Shown here: positions 10,227 through 19,813 of the stretch, piece after piece
How the letters are laid out: each line of letters begins with the position of its first letter
Position numbering within the stretch: the stretch's first letter is position 1
Assembly (NCBI RefSeq): GCF_001886615.1
Contig: NZ_CP018139.1
Span: 124,001-188,000, forward strand
Length of the DNA: 64,000 bases
Direction of reading: 5' to 3'
Origin: Halomonas aestuarii
GTDB lineage: Bacteria > Pseudomonadota > Gammaproteobacteria > Pseudomonadales > Halomonadaceae
Notes under the pieces: generated by a model
Told to the model about the DNA's origin: nothing
The model's input: only the letters and a program-made list of their open reading frames with translations
Database searches by the model: none
Position numbers and translations under genes: made by a program

Positions 10227-11261
10227 TCAGGCTGCGGTGAAGCCGCCCAGGAAGGCGGCCAGGTTGTCGCCCAGGTGCTCGGTGGGGTATCCCCCCTCCT
10301 GCACCAGCACGGTGGGCAGGCCGAGGGCGGCGAGACGCTGCCCCACGGCGGTGAAATCGGCGGTCTCGAGGGAGAGACCGGCCAGCGGGTCGTCCTTGTG
10401 GGCATCGAGGCCCAGCGCCACCACCAGCGCCTGGGGGCGGAACTCGGCCAGCCGTTCGATCAATCGATCCAGGGTGGCGAGGAAGGCCGCCCCGTCGCTT
10501 CCCAGGGGCAGCGGCAGGTTGACGTTGGTCCCTGCCCCCTTGCCCTCGCCCGTCTCGTCGGCGCCCCCCCAGAAGAAGGGATAGAAGTCCGACGGGTCGG
10601 CATGCAGCGAGCCGGTCCAGACATCGCCGCGGCGATAGAAGATGTCCTGGGTGCCGTTGCCGTGGTGCAGGTCCACGTCGAGGATCGCCACGCGATCGTA
10701 CTGCTCGCGCAGCACCTCGGCGGCCAGGGCCGAATTGTTGAGGAAACAGAATCCCCCGGCCCGCTCGGGGCCGGCATGGTGGCCCGGCGGACGGCACATG
10801 GCATAGGCCGAGGGCTCACCGGTCAGCACCGCATCGGCGGCGGCCTCGGCGCTGGCGGCGCTGGCCAGGATGCCGGCGAAGCTGTCGGCGGTCATCGGGC
10901 AGGCCATGTCGTGCATATGCCAGCCCACCAGCCCCACCGGGTGACGGGGGTAGTGGTGCCCGCCGCCGCAGGGGTGGACGTTGGGCGCCACGATGTCGGC
11001 GGCATCGGGCATCGCCCGCCAGCGGGCATGGATGGTCTCGAGGAACTCGAGATAGCGCGGCGCATGGATGGCGGCCAGGCGCTGCCGCAGCCGGGGGCTG
11101 TCGACCTCGGTGGGCGCCGTCATCGACAGCCCGATGGCCGAGAGCCCCTGCGTCAGCAGCTCGGCCCGCAGCGGACCCTCCGGCGAGTCCACCGGCCGGC
11201 CGCGCAGCAGGAAGGTCGGCGGCGCGTGGCGCTCCTGATCGGGATGGTAGAAGAGCTTCAT
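10227..11261 (-). CDS. Acetylpolyamine amidohydrolase-like deacetylase
   Basis: A 344-residue HDAC-superfamily enzyme. It opens MKLFYHPDQERHAPPTFLLR and has VHPCGGGHHYPRHPVGLVGW, the RPPGHHAG His-His pair, ILDVDLHHGNGTQ (zinc ligands), and VLVQEGGYPTEHLG. The N-terminus and loop insertions resemble acetylpolyamine amidohydrolase of the AphA type, which frees acetate from N-acetylputrescine, -cadaverine and similar. It is a distant second copy of the family 1.3 kb away. The start at 11261 is preferred over 11270 because GAGGA abuts the latter ATG directly but sits about nine bases before the former. Confidence 0.88.
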   Translation of the reverse strand: MKLFYHPDQERHAPPTFLLRGRPVDSPEGPLRAELLTQGLSAIGLSMTAPTEVDSPRLRQRLAAIHAPRYLEFLETIHARWRAMPDAADIVAPNVHPCGGGHHYPRHPVGLVGWHMHDMACPMTADSFAGILASAASAEAAADAVLTGEPSAYAMCRPPGHHAGPERAGGFCFLNNSALAAEVLREQYDRVAILDVDLHHGNGTQDIFYRRGDVWTGSLHADPSDFYPFFWGGADETGEGKGAGTNVNLPLPLGSDGAAFLATLDRLIERLAEFRPQALVVALGLDAHKDDPLAGLSLETADFTAVGQRLAALGLPTVLVQEGGYPTEHLGDNLAAFLGGFTAA

Positions 11262-11273
11262 CGATGGCATTCC

Positions 11274-11417
11274 TCAGTCCAGGAGCGACGGGGTCCAGGT
11301 GGAGAGAGACGGAAAGGCCGCGAGCATCACCACCACGGCAATGAAGGCGCAGTAGAACGGCAGCGAGGCGACGATCGCCCGTTCATGGGGCACCTGGGCG
11401 ATCCACGTAAAGGTCAT
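11274..11417 (-). pseudogene. C-terminal remnant of a TRAP transporter large permease (DctM-like)
   Basis: The last 45 codons read ERAIVASLPFYCAFIAVVVM and LAAFPSLSTWTPSLLD. This is the closing membrane helix and the Pro-(S/E)-Leu-x-x-Trp-x-Pro-x-Leu-Leu end typical of DctM permeases. Nothing upstream resembles the remaining 380 or so residues of a permease, and no good ribosome site precedes the only internal ATG. It most likely survives from a deleted TRAP uptake gene that once led this operon. A genuine small membrane peptide is the alternative. Confidence 0.55.
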
Positions 11418-11582
11418 CGGGGACGTCCCGGGGTCATGGTTGTCATTGTCGGGCCCTTCGCTCGGCGCCGGGGCCACCGAGGAGACGGTCACCCGGCCAG
11501 GGCACTGATATTCAGACTAGGCCGCGGCAGGCAGGGGCGCTTGCCCTGGACTGCGGTGATCTTGCCCGGGACTCGGGAATGC

Positions 11583-12362
11583 TCAGCCGGCTCGGCGCAC
11601 TTCAGAGGGGGATGCCGCGAAGCGACGACGGTAGGCGCGGGAGAAGCTGCCCTGGTCGCGGAAGCCCACCAGGGAGGCGATATGGCCGAGACTCAGGCCG
11701 CTGTGGATCACCAGGGTGTGGGCATGGTCCAGGCGACGCCGCTGGACGTAGGTGAGCGGGGTCATGCCGGTCAGTTCCCGGAAGCAGGCATGGAAATGCC
11801 CGGCACTCATGGCGCAGAGCGCGGCCAGCTGCTCGACCCGGACCTCGTCCGCGAGGTGGCGGTCGATCCAGGCATCCAGCCGCGCCAGGTCGAGCCGCTC
11901 GCTGAACCCCGGGGAGGCGAGCCCCTCGACGTCCGCCGACAGGGGCCCGGATTCGAGATGCAGGTAGAGGGCACGCAGCAGCAGCGCGGCAATCTCGCTG
12001 TGCAGGGCCGGGCAGGCCTCCAGCTGCTGCATCAGGCTCTCGGCCAGGCGGTTGAGTCGAGTCGGCACGCCGAAGAAGCGGGGGCGGTCGAAGAGGCGCT
12101 CGATCTCGTCGCCATCCCTCAGCGCCGGCAGGCTGTCGGCGGGGATGTCGAGCACGAAGGTACGGTTGTGGCCGTCGCCCCGGTAATCGTGATGACGGCC
12201 GCAGGGAATCAGGCAGCCGCGGCTGCCGGTGATGCGGCCTCCCTGCCCCTCGATGGACAGCTCCGTGGCGCCTCTCGTGGCCAGGATCAGCTGGTGGTGC
12301 CCGTGGGCATGGGCCACGTGTTCCTGCCCCAGGGTGGCGGTGCGTAGATCGAGAAAGGACAT
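11583..12362 (-). CDS. AraC family transcriptional regulator
   Basis: 259 residues from MSFLDLRTATLGQEHVAHAH: an N-terminal cupin-type sensor (HAHGHHQLIL near residue 20) and a C-terminal pair of helix-turn-helix motifs (VEQLAALCAMSAGHFHACFR, then LGHIASLVGFRDQGSFSRAY). It probably controls the neighbouring deacetylase/cyclodeaminase operon, which begins about 160 bases downstream on the same strand. An open frame continues to 12554, but those extra codons are unlike the family. Confidence 0.87.
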   Translation of the reverse strand: MSFLDLRTATLGQEHVAHAHGHHQLILATRGATELSIEGQGGRITGSRGCLIPCGRHHDYRGDGHNRTFVLDIPADSLPALRDGDEIERLFDRPRFFGVPTRLNRLAESLMQQLEACPALHSEIAALLLRALYLHLESGPLSADVEGLASPGFSERLDLARLDAWIDRHLADEVRVEQLAALCAMSAGHFHACFRELTGMTPLTYVQRRRLDHAHTLVIHSGLSLGHIASLVGFRDQGSFSRAYRRRFAASPSEVRRAG

Positions 12363-12447
12363 CGGGATCAGCGCCTCACAGTCGCCATCGACGGATTCAA
12401 CATGCCGGGACAGACCACCGAAAGCAATCCATGGACGCCGCCGGCCC

Positions 12448-13134
12448 TCATGACCGCGCCTCCTCGATGCCCTGGACCACGTAATCCCGTGCCACCCCGA
12501 TATGGTAATCGATGGCCTCGCGGCAGCGCTGTCCATCGCCGCTGGCCAGCGCATCTAGCAGCTGGTGATGGCTCTCGGCGATGGAGTCCGGCGCCTCATG
12601 GGTCTTGGTGATCAGGGTGATGCATAGCCTCAGCTCATGAGCCAGGTCATCGAAGGTCCTGAGCAGTCGCGGGTTTCCGGCCGAGGCGACCAGCAGACGA
12701 TGAAAGGCCAGGTCCTCCTCGATACGCCGGGTCTCGTCGCCGCTGCTCGCCGCCGCACACAGCACCTTCACCTGGTCTCGCAATGCGGCCAGGGTCTCGG
12801 GCAAGCAGGCTCCGGCGAGCCGCTCCATGGCATGGCGTTCCAGGCAGAGTCGCAGGTCGAAGATATCCACCAGCTCGCCGGCATCCAGGGCCCGCACGAA
12901 GAAGCCTCGCCGCGGCTGGGAGACCAGCAGGCCACGGCTCTCCAGCAGCCGGGCCGCCTCGCGCACCGGCGCCCGACTCACCCCCAGGTCGCGGGCCAGC
13001 TGCACTTCCGACAGCCGCTCACCCGGCGAGAAGCGCTGGCTGATAATGGCCTGGGTCAGGTAGTCCGCCACCTGCTCCACCAGATTTCTCTGCTGGATGA
13101 TCGCGGGCTGAGCGATGGCTCGGGACGTCGGCAT
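12448..13134 (-). CDS. GntR family (FCD-type) transcriptional regulator
   Basis: A 228-residue FadR-subfamily regulator. A winged helix occupies about residues 18-80 (LSEVQLARDLGVSRAPVREA is the helix-turn-helix) and an all-alpha FCD ligand domain residues 85-215, with the metal-type Asp/His/His positions in DLAFHRLL and ESHHQLLDAL. It is divergent from the ABC-transporter operon starting at 13297; two GTCGAC boxes lie between them. It probably represses that operon and responds to its substrate, a carboxylic or amino acid. Confidence 0.88.
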   Translation of the reverse strand: MPTSRAIAQPAIIQQRNLVEQVADYLTQAIISQRFSPGERLSEVQLARDLGVSRAPVREAARLLESRGLLVSQPRRGFFVRALDAGELVDIFDLRLCLERHAMERLAGACLPETLAALRDQVKVLCAAASSGDETRRIEEDLAFHRLLVASAGNPRLLRTFDDLAHELRLCITLITKTHEAPDSIAESHHQLLDALASGDGQRCREAIDYHIGVARDYVVQGIEEARS

Positions 13135-13190
13135 ATGGCTCGGACTCGTATCGGGATAGTGATTTTTCCAGTATGGCGAAAGGCCAACAT

Positions 13191-13221
13191 TTGTCGACCG
13201 TCGATTGCCGACTGTCGACAG
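13191..13221. promoter_or_regulatory. Paired GTCGAC operator boxes for the GntR regulator
   Basis: TTGTCGACCG (13191-13200) and the perfect palindrome CTGTCGACAG (13212-13221) have their centres 21 bases apart, two helical turns. They sit in the divergent interval between the GntR gene (13134) and the ABC operon (13297). The GT-N2-AC core is typical of FadR/FCD-type operators. The assignment is inferred from form and position. Confidence 0.55.
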
Positions 13222-13296
13222 CTCGCAGATCGCCTGCTAGGTTCTTTCGAGTGACTGCCCATCGCCAACAACAACCGCCACAACGGGGACAGCATC

Positions 13297-14850
13297 ATGA
13301 AGACACCACTGGCCATCGCCATCACCGCCGCGGCCCTGACCGCCACCTATGCCCTTGCCGAGGAGCCTAAGGAAGGCGGCGTCATCGACACCATCATCCA
13401 GCCAGAGCCCCCGGGCCTCGTACTGGGCATGATCCAGAATGCCCCTACCCGCACGGTGGCCGGCAACATCTACGAGGGCCTGCTGCGCTACAGCACCGAC
13501 CTGGAACCGATGCCGCAGCTCGCCGAGTCCTGGGAGGTCAGCGACGACGGCCGCACCTGGACCTTCCACCTCCGTGAGAATGTCAGCTGGCATGACGGCG
13601 AGCCCTTCACCGCCGAAGACGTGGTGTTTTCCGCCGATGTCTTTCACCGTGAACTCAATCCCAGCGCTCGGGCGGTACTGCAGCATGTGGAGTCCATCGA
13701 GGCCCTCGACGACTACACCGTGGCCTTCACCCTCAAGGAGCCCTTCGGCCCGTTCCTGATCTCGTTCGAGGCCGGGACCTTCACCATGGTGCCCAAGCAC
13801 ATCTATGAAGGCACCGAGTTCCGCGACAACGAGGCCAACAACCACCCGATCGGCACGGGTCCCTTCAAGTTCGAGAACTGGGACCGCGGCACCGTCATCC
13901 AACTCGTGAAGAACGAGGACTACTACGAGGAGGACCTGCCCTACCTGGATGGCATCAACTGGCACATCATTCCCGACGGCGCCTCCCGGGCCGTGGCCTA
14001 CGAGAACGGGACCGTCGACGTCCTGCCCTACGGCACCGTGGAGAACTTCGACATCCCCCGCCTCACCGAGATGGACAACACCTGCGTGACCGAGCACGGG
14101 AATGAGTACTTCAGCCCCTTCGCCATGCTGTGGATGAACAACCGTGAGGGTCCCACCGCCGACAAGCGCTTCCGCCAGGCGGTGATGTATGCCATGGACC
14201 GGGAGTTCGCCCGCAATGTTCTGTGGAACGGCCTCGGCAAGGTGCCGCTGGGCGCCTTCGGCTCCAATGCCAAGTTCCAGAACGATGACCTCGCTCCCTT
14301 CGACCACGACCCGGAACGCGCCCGCGAACTGCTGGACGAGATGGGCTATGACGGCGAGGAAGTGCGCCTGCTGCCCCTGCCCTACGGTGAGACCTGGACA
14401 CGCTGGGCCGAGGCCGTGCAGCAGAACCTCAAGGAGGTCGGCATCAACGTGCGCACCGAAGCCACCGATGTCGGCGGCTGGAACCAGCGTCTCGGCGACT
14501 GGGACTACGACCTCGCCTTCACCTACCTCTACCAGTACGGCGACCCGGCACTCGGCATCTCACGTACCTACCTCTCCAACAACATCCAGAAGGGCTCGCC
14601 CTGGAACAACGTCGAGGGCTACGAGAACCCGAAGGTCGATGAACTGTTCAACCAGGCCGCCACGGCTCACCCGGATGAGAAGCGCGAGGCGCTCTACCAC
14701 GACGTGCAGGAGATCCTCCAGGAGGATGTTCCGGTGGGGTGGTTGCTCGAGCTCGGCTTCCCGACGATCTACCGGTGCGACGTCAAGAACCTGGTGACCT
14801 CGGGGGTCGGCGTCAACGACGGCTTCAAGGACGCCTGGCTCGACAGGTAA
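13297..14850 (+). CDS. ABC transporter substrate-binding protein, peptide/opine type (SBP_bac_5)
   Basis: A 517-residue periplasmic binding protein. A Sec signal peptide covers residues 1-21 (MKTPLAIAITAAALTATYAL, cleaved near AEE). The family pattern includes NIYEGLLRYSTDLEPMPQLA, the SWEVSDDGRTWTFHLRE block and DGEPFTAEDVVFSADVFHR. Cluster 5 proteins bind peptides, but also opines and sugar acids. It heads the operon of two permeases, a double ATPase, an oxidase, an exporter and an aminotransferase. Its best guess is uptake of an unusual amino-acid derivative. Confidence 0.93.
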   Translation: MKTPLAIAITAAALTATYALAEEPKEGGVIDTIIQPEPPGLVLGMIQNAPTRTVAGNIYEGLLRYSTDLEPMPQLAESWEVSDDGRTWTFHLRENVSWHDGEPFTAEDVVFSADVFHRELNPSARAVLQHVESIEALDDYTVAFTLKEPFGPFLISFEAGTFTMVPKHIYEGTEFRDNEANNHPIGTGPFKFENWDRGTVIQLVKNEDYYEEDLPYLDGINWHIIPDGASRAVAYENGTVDVLPYGTVENFDIPRLTEMDNTCVTEHGNEYFSPFAMLWMNNREGPTADKRFRQAVMYAMDREFARNVLWNGLGKVPLGAFGSNAKFQNDDLAPFDHDPERARELLDEMGYDGEEVRLLPLPYGETWTRWAEAVQQNLKEVGINVRTEATDVGGWNQRLGDWDYDLAFTYLYQYGDPALGISRTYLSNNIQKGSPWNNVEGYENPKVDELFNQAATAHPDEKREALYHDVQEILQEDVPVGWLLELGFPTIYRCDVKNLVTSGVGVNDGFKDAWLDR

Positions 14851-14922
14851 GCCTCAGGGGGCGGCCGGCACGGTCGCCCCTGCACCGTTCCATCGCGTCT
14901 GATGTCCCCAGGGGGTAATGGC

Positions 14923-15900
14923 ATGCTCTATGCCAGACTGATCGCATCACGGCTGTTCAAGGCCGTGGTGGTGCTGTTCTTGATCATCATCTTCAACTTC
15001 TTCCTCATCCAGATGGCACCGGGTGATCCGGCCGCCATCCTGGCCGGCGAGGCCGGGGCCACCGATGCCGAGTTCCTGCGCCAGCTGACTGAGCGCTTCG
15101 GCCTCGACCAGCCCCTTCACGTTCAGCTGTGGCGGTATGTCTCCGGCGTGGCGACGCTGGATTTCGGCTTTTCCTACCGCCAGCAGGTGCCGGTACTCGA
15201 CCTGATCCTCGAGCGCCTGCCTGCCACGCTTCTGCTCACCGGCACCGCCTTCGTGCTCTCTCTGGTCCTGGGCATCGTCGCCGGATCACTCGCCGCCGCC
15301 CGGGTCAAGAAGCCCTCGGGCTCGGTGATCATGGCACTGGCCCTCGTGTTCTATGCCACGCCACTCTTCTGGGTCGCGCTGATGGCGGTGGTGCTCTTCT
15401 CGGTTTACCTGGAGTGGTTGCCCGCCTACGGCATGTATACCGTCGGCGCCGGGCACGTCGGCCTTGCCATGGCACTGGATGTGGGCAAGCACCTGATCCT
15501 GCCCGCCACCACACTGGCCCTGTTCTTCATGGCCATCTACACCCGCATGACCCGTGCCTCCATGCTCGAGGCCGCCCAGCAGGACTTCGTCAAGACCGCG
15601 CGGGCCAAGGGGCTCTCTCCCCGAGTGATCCAGCGTCGCCATGTACTGCGCAATGCGTTGCTGCCCATCATCACCCTGGCGGGCCTGCAAGCGGGTCAGA
15701 TGGTCGGGGGAGCGATCCTCACCGAGACGGTCTTCGCCTGGCCGGGTATCGGACGACTGATGTACGAGGCCCTTCAGCAGCGTGACTACAACCTGCTGCT
15801 CGGCATCTTCTTCTTTTCGGCGGCCCTGGTGATCGTGTTCAACATCGTGACCGATCTCGTCTATCGGCTGGCCGACCCGCGCATCAAGGAGGGGTCATGA
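14923..15900 (+). CDS. ABC transporter permease, DppB type
   Basis: 325 residues with six membrane segments. It carries the N-terminal FNFFLIQMAPGDPAAILAGE seen in DppB/OppB permeases and the EAA loop (TARAKGLSPRVIQRRHVLRN near residue 225) that contacts the ATPase. The start at 14923 is preferred: AGGGGG lies seven bases before it, while the ATG at 14902 has no such site. Its stop overlaps the next gene by four bases. Confidence 0.92.
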   Translation: MLYARLIASRLFKAVVVLFLIIIFNFFLIQMAPGDPAAILAGEAGATDAEFLRQLTERFGLDQPLHVQLWRYVSGVATLDFGFSYRQQVPVLDLILERLPATLLLTGTAFVLSLVLGIVAGSLAAARVKKPSGSVIMALALVFYATPLFWVALMAVVLFSVYLEWLPAYGMYTVGAGHVGLAMALDVGKHLILPATTLALFFMAIYTRMTRASMLEAAQQDFVKTARAKGLSPRVIQRRHVLRNALLPIITLAGLQAGQMVGGAILTETVFAWPGIGRLMYEALQQRDYNLLLGIFFFSAALVIVFNIVTDLVYRLADPRIKEGS

Positions 15901-16733
15901 ACTTCTTCGCCCGCTTCGCCCAGAACCGGGGTGCCCTGGTCGGCCTGGTCATCCTGACACTGATCGTGCTGATGGCGATCCTCGCGCCGCTGCTGTTCCC
16001 GGAATCGCCCTGGCGCATGGTGCAGCGCCCCTTCCTGCCCCCCCTCGAAGCCGACGGCTTCTGGCTGGGCACCGACACCATGGGCCGCAACGTCGCCTCG
16101 GGGCTGATGCATGGTGCCTGGGTCTCGCTGCTGATCGGCCTGGTCTCGACCTCGGTGGCGCTGCTCATCGGGGTGCCGCTGGGCGCCGTGGCCGGCTATT
16201 ACGGCGGCCTGGTCGACGACGCCCTGATGCGCTTCACCGAGTTCTTCCAGACGATCCCCAACTTCGCGCTGGCCATCGTGCTGGTGGCGATCATGCAGCC
16301 CAGCGTGACCTCCATCGTGCTGGCCATCGCCCTCGTCAGCTGGCCGCCGGTGGCGCGTCTGGTGCGGGCCGAGTTCATGTCGCTGCGACACCGCGAGTAC
16401 GTCGAGGCGGCACGACTGGTCGGCCAGGGCAACCTGACCATCATCCTGCGCCAGATCCTGCCCAACACCCTTTCGCCGATCATCGTGCTGGCCTCGCTGA
16501 TGGTGGCTACCGCCATCCTGCTGGAGTCCGCCCTCTCCTTTCTGGGCCTGGGGGATCCCAACGTCATGTCCTGGGGCTACATGATCGGTGCCGCGCGGAC
16601 GGTGATCCGCCAGGCCTGGTGGCTGAGCTTCTTCCCCGGCGTCGCCATCCTGCTCACGGTGCTGGCCCTCAACCTGGTGGGTGAAGGCCTCGACGATGCC
16701 CTGAACCCCAAGCTCGCGCGCGAGCGTCAGTAG
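15897..16733 (+). CDS. ABC transporter permease, DppC type
   Basis: 278 residues with five or six membrane segments. LGTDTMGRNVASGLMHGAWV is the DppC/OppC N-terminal signature, and REYVEAARLVGQGNLTIILR the EAA coupling loop. It pairs with the preceding permease to form the membrane channel. The ATGA overlap with the upstream stop indicates coupled translation. Confidence 0.93.
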   Translation: MNFFARFAQNRGALVGLVILTLIVLMAILAPLLFPESPWRMVQRPFLPPLEADGFWLGTDTMGRNVASGLMHGAWVSLLIGLVSTSVALLIGVPLGAVAGYYGGLVDDALMRFTEFFQTIPNFALAIVLVAIMQPSVTSIVLAIALVSWPPVARLVRAEFMSLRHREYVEAARLVGQGNLTIILRQILPNTLSPIIVLASLMVATAILLESALSFLGLGDPNVMSWGYMIGAARTVIRQAWWLSFFPGVAILLTVLALNLVGEGLDDALNPKLARERQ

Positions 16734-16757
16734 GACCATGCATCCCCGGAGAATCCC

Positions 16758-18371
16758 ATGAGCGAACCCGTACTGAGCCTGCGCGGCCTGACGCTGTCCC
16801 TGCCCCAGGGCGCCGACCGCCCCTATGCCGTGGAGGAGGTCAGCTATGATGTCGAACGCGGCGAGATCATGTGCGTGGTCGGCGAGTCCGGCTCCGGCAA
16901 GTCCATGGCGGCCAATGCCGTCATGGGGCTGCTCCCCAAGGGCGTGCGCCCCGCTGCCGGCGAGGCGATCTTCGACGGCCAGGACCTGCTGAAAATGACC
17001 GAGAAGCAGCACCGTGCCCTGCGGGGCCTGCGCATCGGCATGATCTTCCAGGAGCCGATGACGGCCCTCAACCCGCTGATGCGCGTGGGGGCCCAGATCA
17101 GCGAGGTGTTCGAGGCCCATGGCCGCCTGACCGGCAAGGAGCGCCAGTCGCGCGCCCTTGAGCTGCTCACCGAAGTGGGCATCCCCCAGCCGGAAAAGGC
17201 CATCCGTGCCTATCCCTTCGAACTCTCCGGGGGGCAGCGACAGAGGGTGATGATCGCCATGGCGCTGGCCCTCGAGCCCGAACTGCTGATCGCCGACGAA
17301 CCGACCACCGCGCTGGACGTCACCACCCAGGCCCAGATCCTCGAGCTGATCCGTGACCTGCAGCAGCGCCATGGCATGGCGGTAATGTTCATCACCCACG
17401 ACTTCGGCGTGGTGGCCGAGATCGCCACCCGGGTCTGCGTGATGCGCGAGGGGCGCATCGTCGAGCTCGGCTCTGCCGATGAGGTGCTGGAGCACCCCCG
17501 CCACCCGTACACCCGCGACCTGATCGCGGCGATTCCCGGCAGCGTCATCCCCGAGCCCCGGGGCGGCGAGATGCCCGCCCCGCTGCTGGAAGTCCGTCAC
17601 CTGCAGAAGGTGTTCCGCTCACGGGGTGGACTGTTCAAGCCGTCCCGCGAGGTGCGCGCCCTGCAGGACGTCGGCTTCACGCTCGCCCCGGGGGAGACCC
17701 TGGGGATCGTCGGCGAGTCGGGCTCCGGCAAGTCGACCCTGGGCCGCTGCGTGGTGCGCCTCGAGCGTCCCGACAGCGGCAGCCTGTCGCTCTCCGGCAT
17801 CGACTTCTCGGCGCTGACGGGCGAGTCGCTGCGGCGCGAACGCCGGCGGGTGCAGATGATCTTCCAGGACCCCTATGCCTCGCTGAACCCGCGCACCCGG
17901 GTGGGCATGGCCATCGCCCAGGGCCCCATCGCCAACGGCGTGCCCCGACCCAAGGCCCTTGCGCGAGCCGACGAACTGCTCGAGCTGGTGGGGCTGGGGG
18001 GCGTCGCCGACCGCTTCCCCCACGAGTTTTCCGGGGGCCAGCGCCAGCGAATCGGCATCGCCAGAGCGCTCGCCCTGGATCCGGAGCTGATCGTCGCCGA
18101 CGAGGCCGTCTCGGCCCTGGACGTCTCGATCCAGGCGCAGATCCTCAAGCTGCTCGAAGACCTGAGGCAGAAGCTGTCGCTGTCACTGCTGTTCATCACC
18201 CACGACCTGCGCGTCGCCGCCCAGATCTGTGACCGGATCATCGTCATGCAGCACGGCCGCATCGTCGAGCAGGGGACCGCTCGGGACGTCTTCCTCTCCC
18301 CGCAGGCGGACTATACCCGCGAGCTGGTCGACGCCATTCCCGGCCGCGGCCATGCCCTCGTCGGTTCCTGA
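16758..18371 (+). CDS. ABC transporter ATPase with two fused nucleotide-binding domains
   Basis: 537 residues joining DppD-like and DppF-like subunits in one chain. Domain 1 has Walker [13 protein letters not shown] (about residue 42), the [15 protein letters not shown] signature and [12 protein letters not shown]. Domain 2 (from about 280) has [27 protein letters not shown] and [12 protein letters not shown]. Both domains keep all catalytic motifs, so both sites should be active. The same fusion occurs in GsiA-like transporters. It energises the two permeases immediately upstream. Confidence 0.94.
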   Translation: MSEPVLSLRGLTLSLPQGADRPYAVEEVSYDVERGEIMCVVGESGSGKSMAANAVMGLLPKGVRPAAGEAIFDGQDLLKMTEKQHRALRGLRIGMIFQEPMTALNPLMRVGAQISEVFEAHGRLTGKERQSRALELLTEVGIPQPEKAIRAYPFELSGGQRQRVMIAMALALEPELLIADEPTTALDVTTQAQILELIRDLQQRHGMAVMFITHDFGVVAEIATRVCVMREGRIVELGSADEVLEHPRHPYTRDLIAAIPGSVIPEPRGGEMPAPLLEVRHLQKVFRSRGGLFKPSREVRALQDVGFTLAPGETLGIVGESGSGKSTLGRCVVRLERPDSGSLSLSGIDFSALTGESLRRERRRVQMIFQDPYASLNPRTRVGMAIAQGPIANGVPRPKALARADELLELVGLGGVADRFPHEFSGGQRQRIGIARALALDPELIVADEAVSALDVSIQAQILKLLEDLRQKLSLSLLFITHDLRVAAQICDRIIVMQHGRIVEQGTARDVFLSPQADYTRELVDAIPGRGHALVGS

Positions 18372-18411
18372 CCCAGGTGCGCGTCGGCAAATGACAGAGA
18401 AGGTACACGCC

Positions 18412-19806
18412 ATGGATGCACTGCTCAGGCAGATCGCCGCCGTCGTCGGCGACGGCAACGTCCTCACCGGCGAGGCGGTCACCGCCCGCCGCGTGGACTG
18501 GCTTTCCGGCGCGCCCTGCCAGGCCGGGGCGATCGTGAGGCCGGGCTCCACGGCGGAGCTCGCCGAGGTGATGCGCCTGTGCCATGTCGCACGACAGCCG
18601 GTGGTCACCCACGGCGGCCTCACCGGCCTGGTCCATGGTGCCGAGACGGCCAAGGACGAGCTGGCCGTCTCGCTTGAGCGTATGACCGCCATCGAGGACG
18701 TCGACCCCATCGGGGCCACCCTCACGGTGCAGGCCGGCGCCCCCCTGCAGAGCGTCCAGGAGGCTGCCGAGGCGGTCGACCTGCAGTTTGCCCTCGACCT
18801 GGGCGCCCGGGGAAGCTGCACCATCGGCGGCAACATCGCCACCAATGCCGGCGGCATACGGGTGATCCGATACGGCATGATGCGCCAGCAGGTGCTGGGG
18901 CTCGAGGCCGTGCTGGCCGATGGCACCGTGGTCAGCTCGATGAATCACATGCTCAAGAACAATGCCGGCTTCGATCTCAAGCAGCTTTTCATCGGCAGCG
19001 AGGGCACGCTGGGCATCGTCACCCGGGCCGTGCTGCACCTTCAGCCCCCCACGTCGGACATGCAGACTGCCCTGGTGGCCTGCCCCTCCTTCGAGGCGGT
19101 CACCGGCCTGCTGGCCCATCTTGCCCAGACGCTAGGCGGGAGCCTGGCGGCCTTCGAGGTGATGTGGCAGAGCCACTACCGGCTGCTCACCGAGGAAAGT
19201 TCGCGACATCGGCCACCGCTGGCGACGGACTCGCCCTACTACGTGATCCTGGAATCCCTGGGCAATGATCCACAATCCCATGCCGCGCAGTTCGGTCGTG
19301 CCCTGGAGGGAGCGCTGGAGAGCGAGCTCGTCAGCGACGCGGTGCTCGCACAGTCCGGCAGTCAACGACAGGCCCTGTGGGACATCCGCGAGGACATCGA
19401 GGGACTCCTGCAGGCGCTGTCGCCGCTGTTCGCCTTCGATATCAGCCTGCCGATACCCGCCATGGAGGGCTATGTCACCCGCCTGGAGGCGGCGCTGGCC
19501 GACGACTGGCCAGGCGCGCGCATGGTCACCTTCGGCCACCTGGGCGACGGTAACCTGCATATCTCCATCTCCACCGGCAGCGCTGACCCGACGACGCGAC
19601 GCGCCGTGGAGCGGCTGGTCTACACGCCCCTGGCCGAACTCGGCGGCTCGGTCTCCGCCGAGCATGGCATCGGCCTCGAGAAGCGCGACTACCTCGCCCT
19701 GTCGCGCACGCCCGAGGAGATCGGCCTGATGCATACCCTGAAGCGGGCCCTGGACCCGTACGGACTGCTCAACCGACACAAGGTGCTGGCCCCGGAGGCC
19801 GGCTGA
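18412..19806 (+). CDS. FAD-linked oxidase (GlcD/D-2-hydroxyacid dehydrogenase family)
   Basis: A 464-residue flavoprotein. A PCMH-type FAD domain occupies about residues 35-220 (GSCTIGGNIATNAGG, GSEGTLGIVT) and a FAD-oxidase C domain the rest (FGHLGDGNLHISI, SAEHGIGLEKRDYL). Family members oxidise D-2-hydroxy acids such as D-lactate, D-2-hydroxyglutarate or glycolate. The start at 18412 is chosen for AGAAGG eight to nine bases upstream; an ATG at 18391 would add seven residues. It lies within the transporter operon, so it probably acts on an imported or derived hydroxy acid. Confidence 0.88.
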   Translation: MDALLRQIAAVVGDGNVLTGEAVTARRVDWLSGAPCQAGAIVRPGSTAELAEVMRLCHVARQPVVTHGGLTGLVHGAETAKDELAVSLERMTAIEDVDPIGATLTVQAGAPLQSVQEAAEAVDLQFALDLGARGSCTIGGNIATNAGGIRVIRYGMMRQQVLGLEAVLADGTVVSSMNHMLKNNAGFDLKQLFIGSEGTLGIVTRAVLHLQPPTSDMQTALVACPSFEAVTGLLAHLAQTLGGSLAAFEVMWQSHYRLLTEESSRHRPPLATDSPYYVILESLGNDPQSHAAQFGRALEGALESELVSDAVLAQSGSQRQALWDIREDIEGLLQALSPLFAFDISLPIPAMEGYVTRLEAALADDWPGARMVTFGHLGDGNLHISISTGSADPTTRRAVERLVYTPLAELGGSVSAEHGIGLEKRDYLALSRTPEEIGLMHTLKRALDPYGLLNRHKVLAPEAG

Positions 19807-19813
19807 GACCGCC

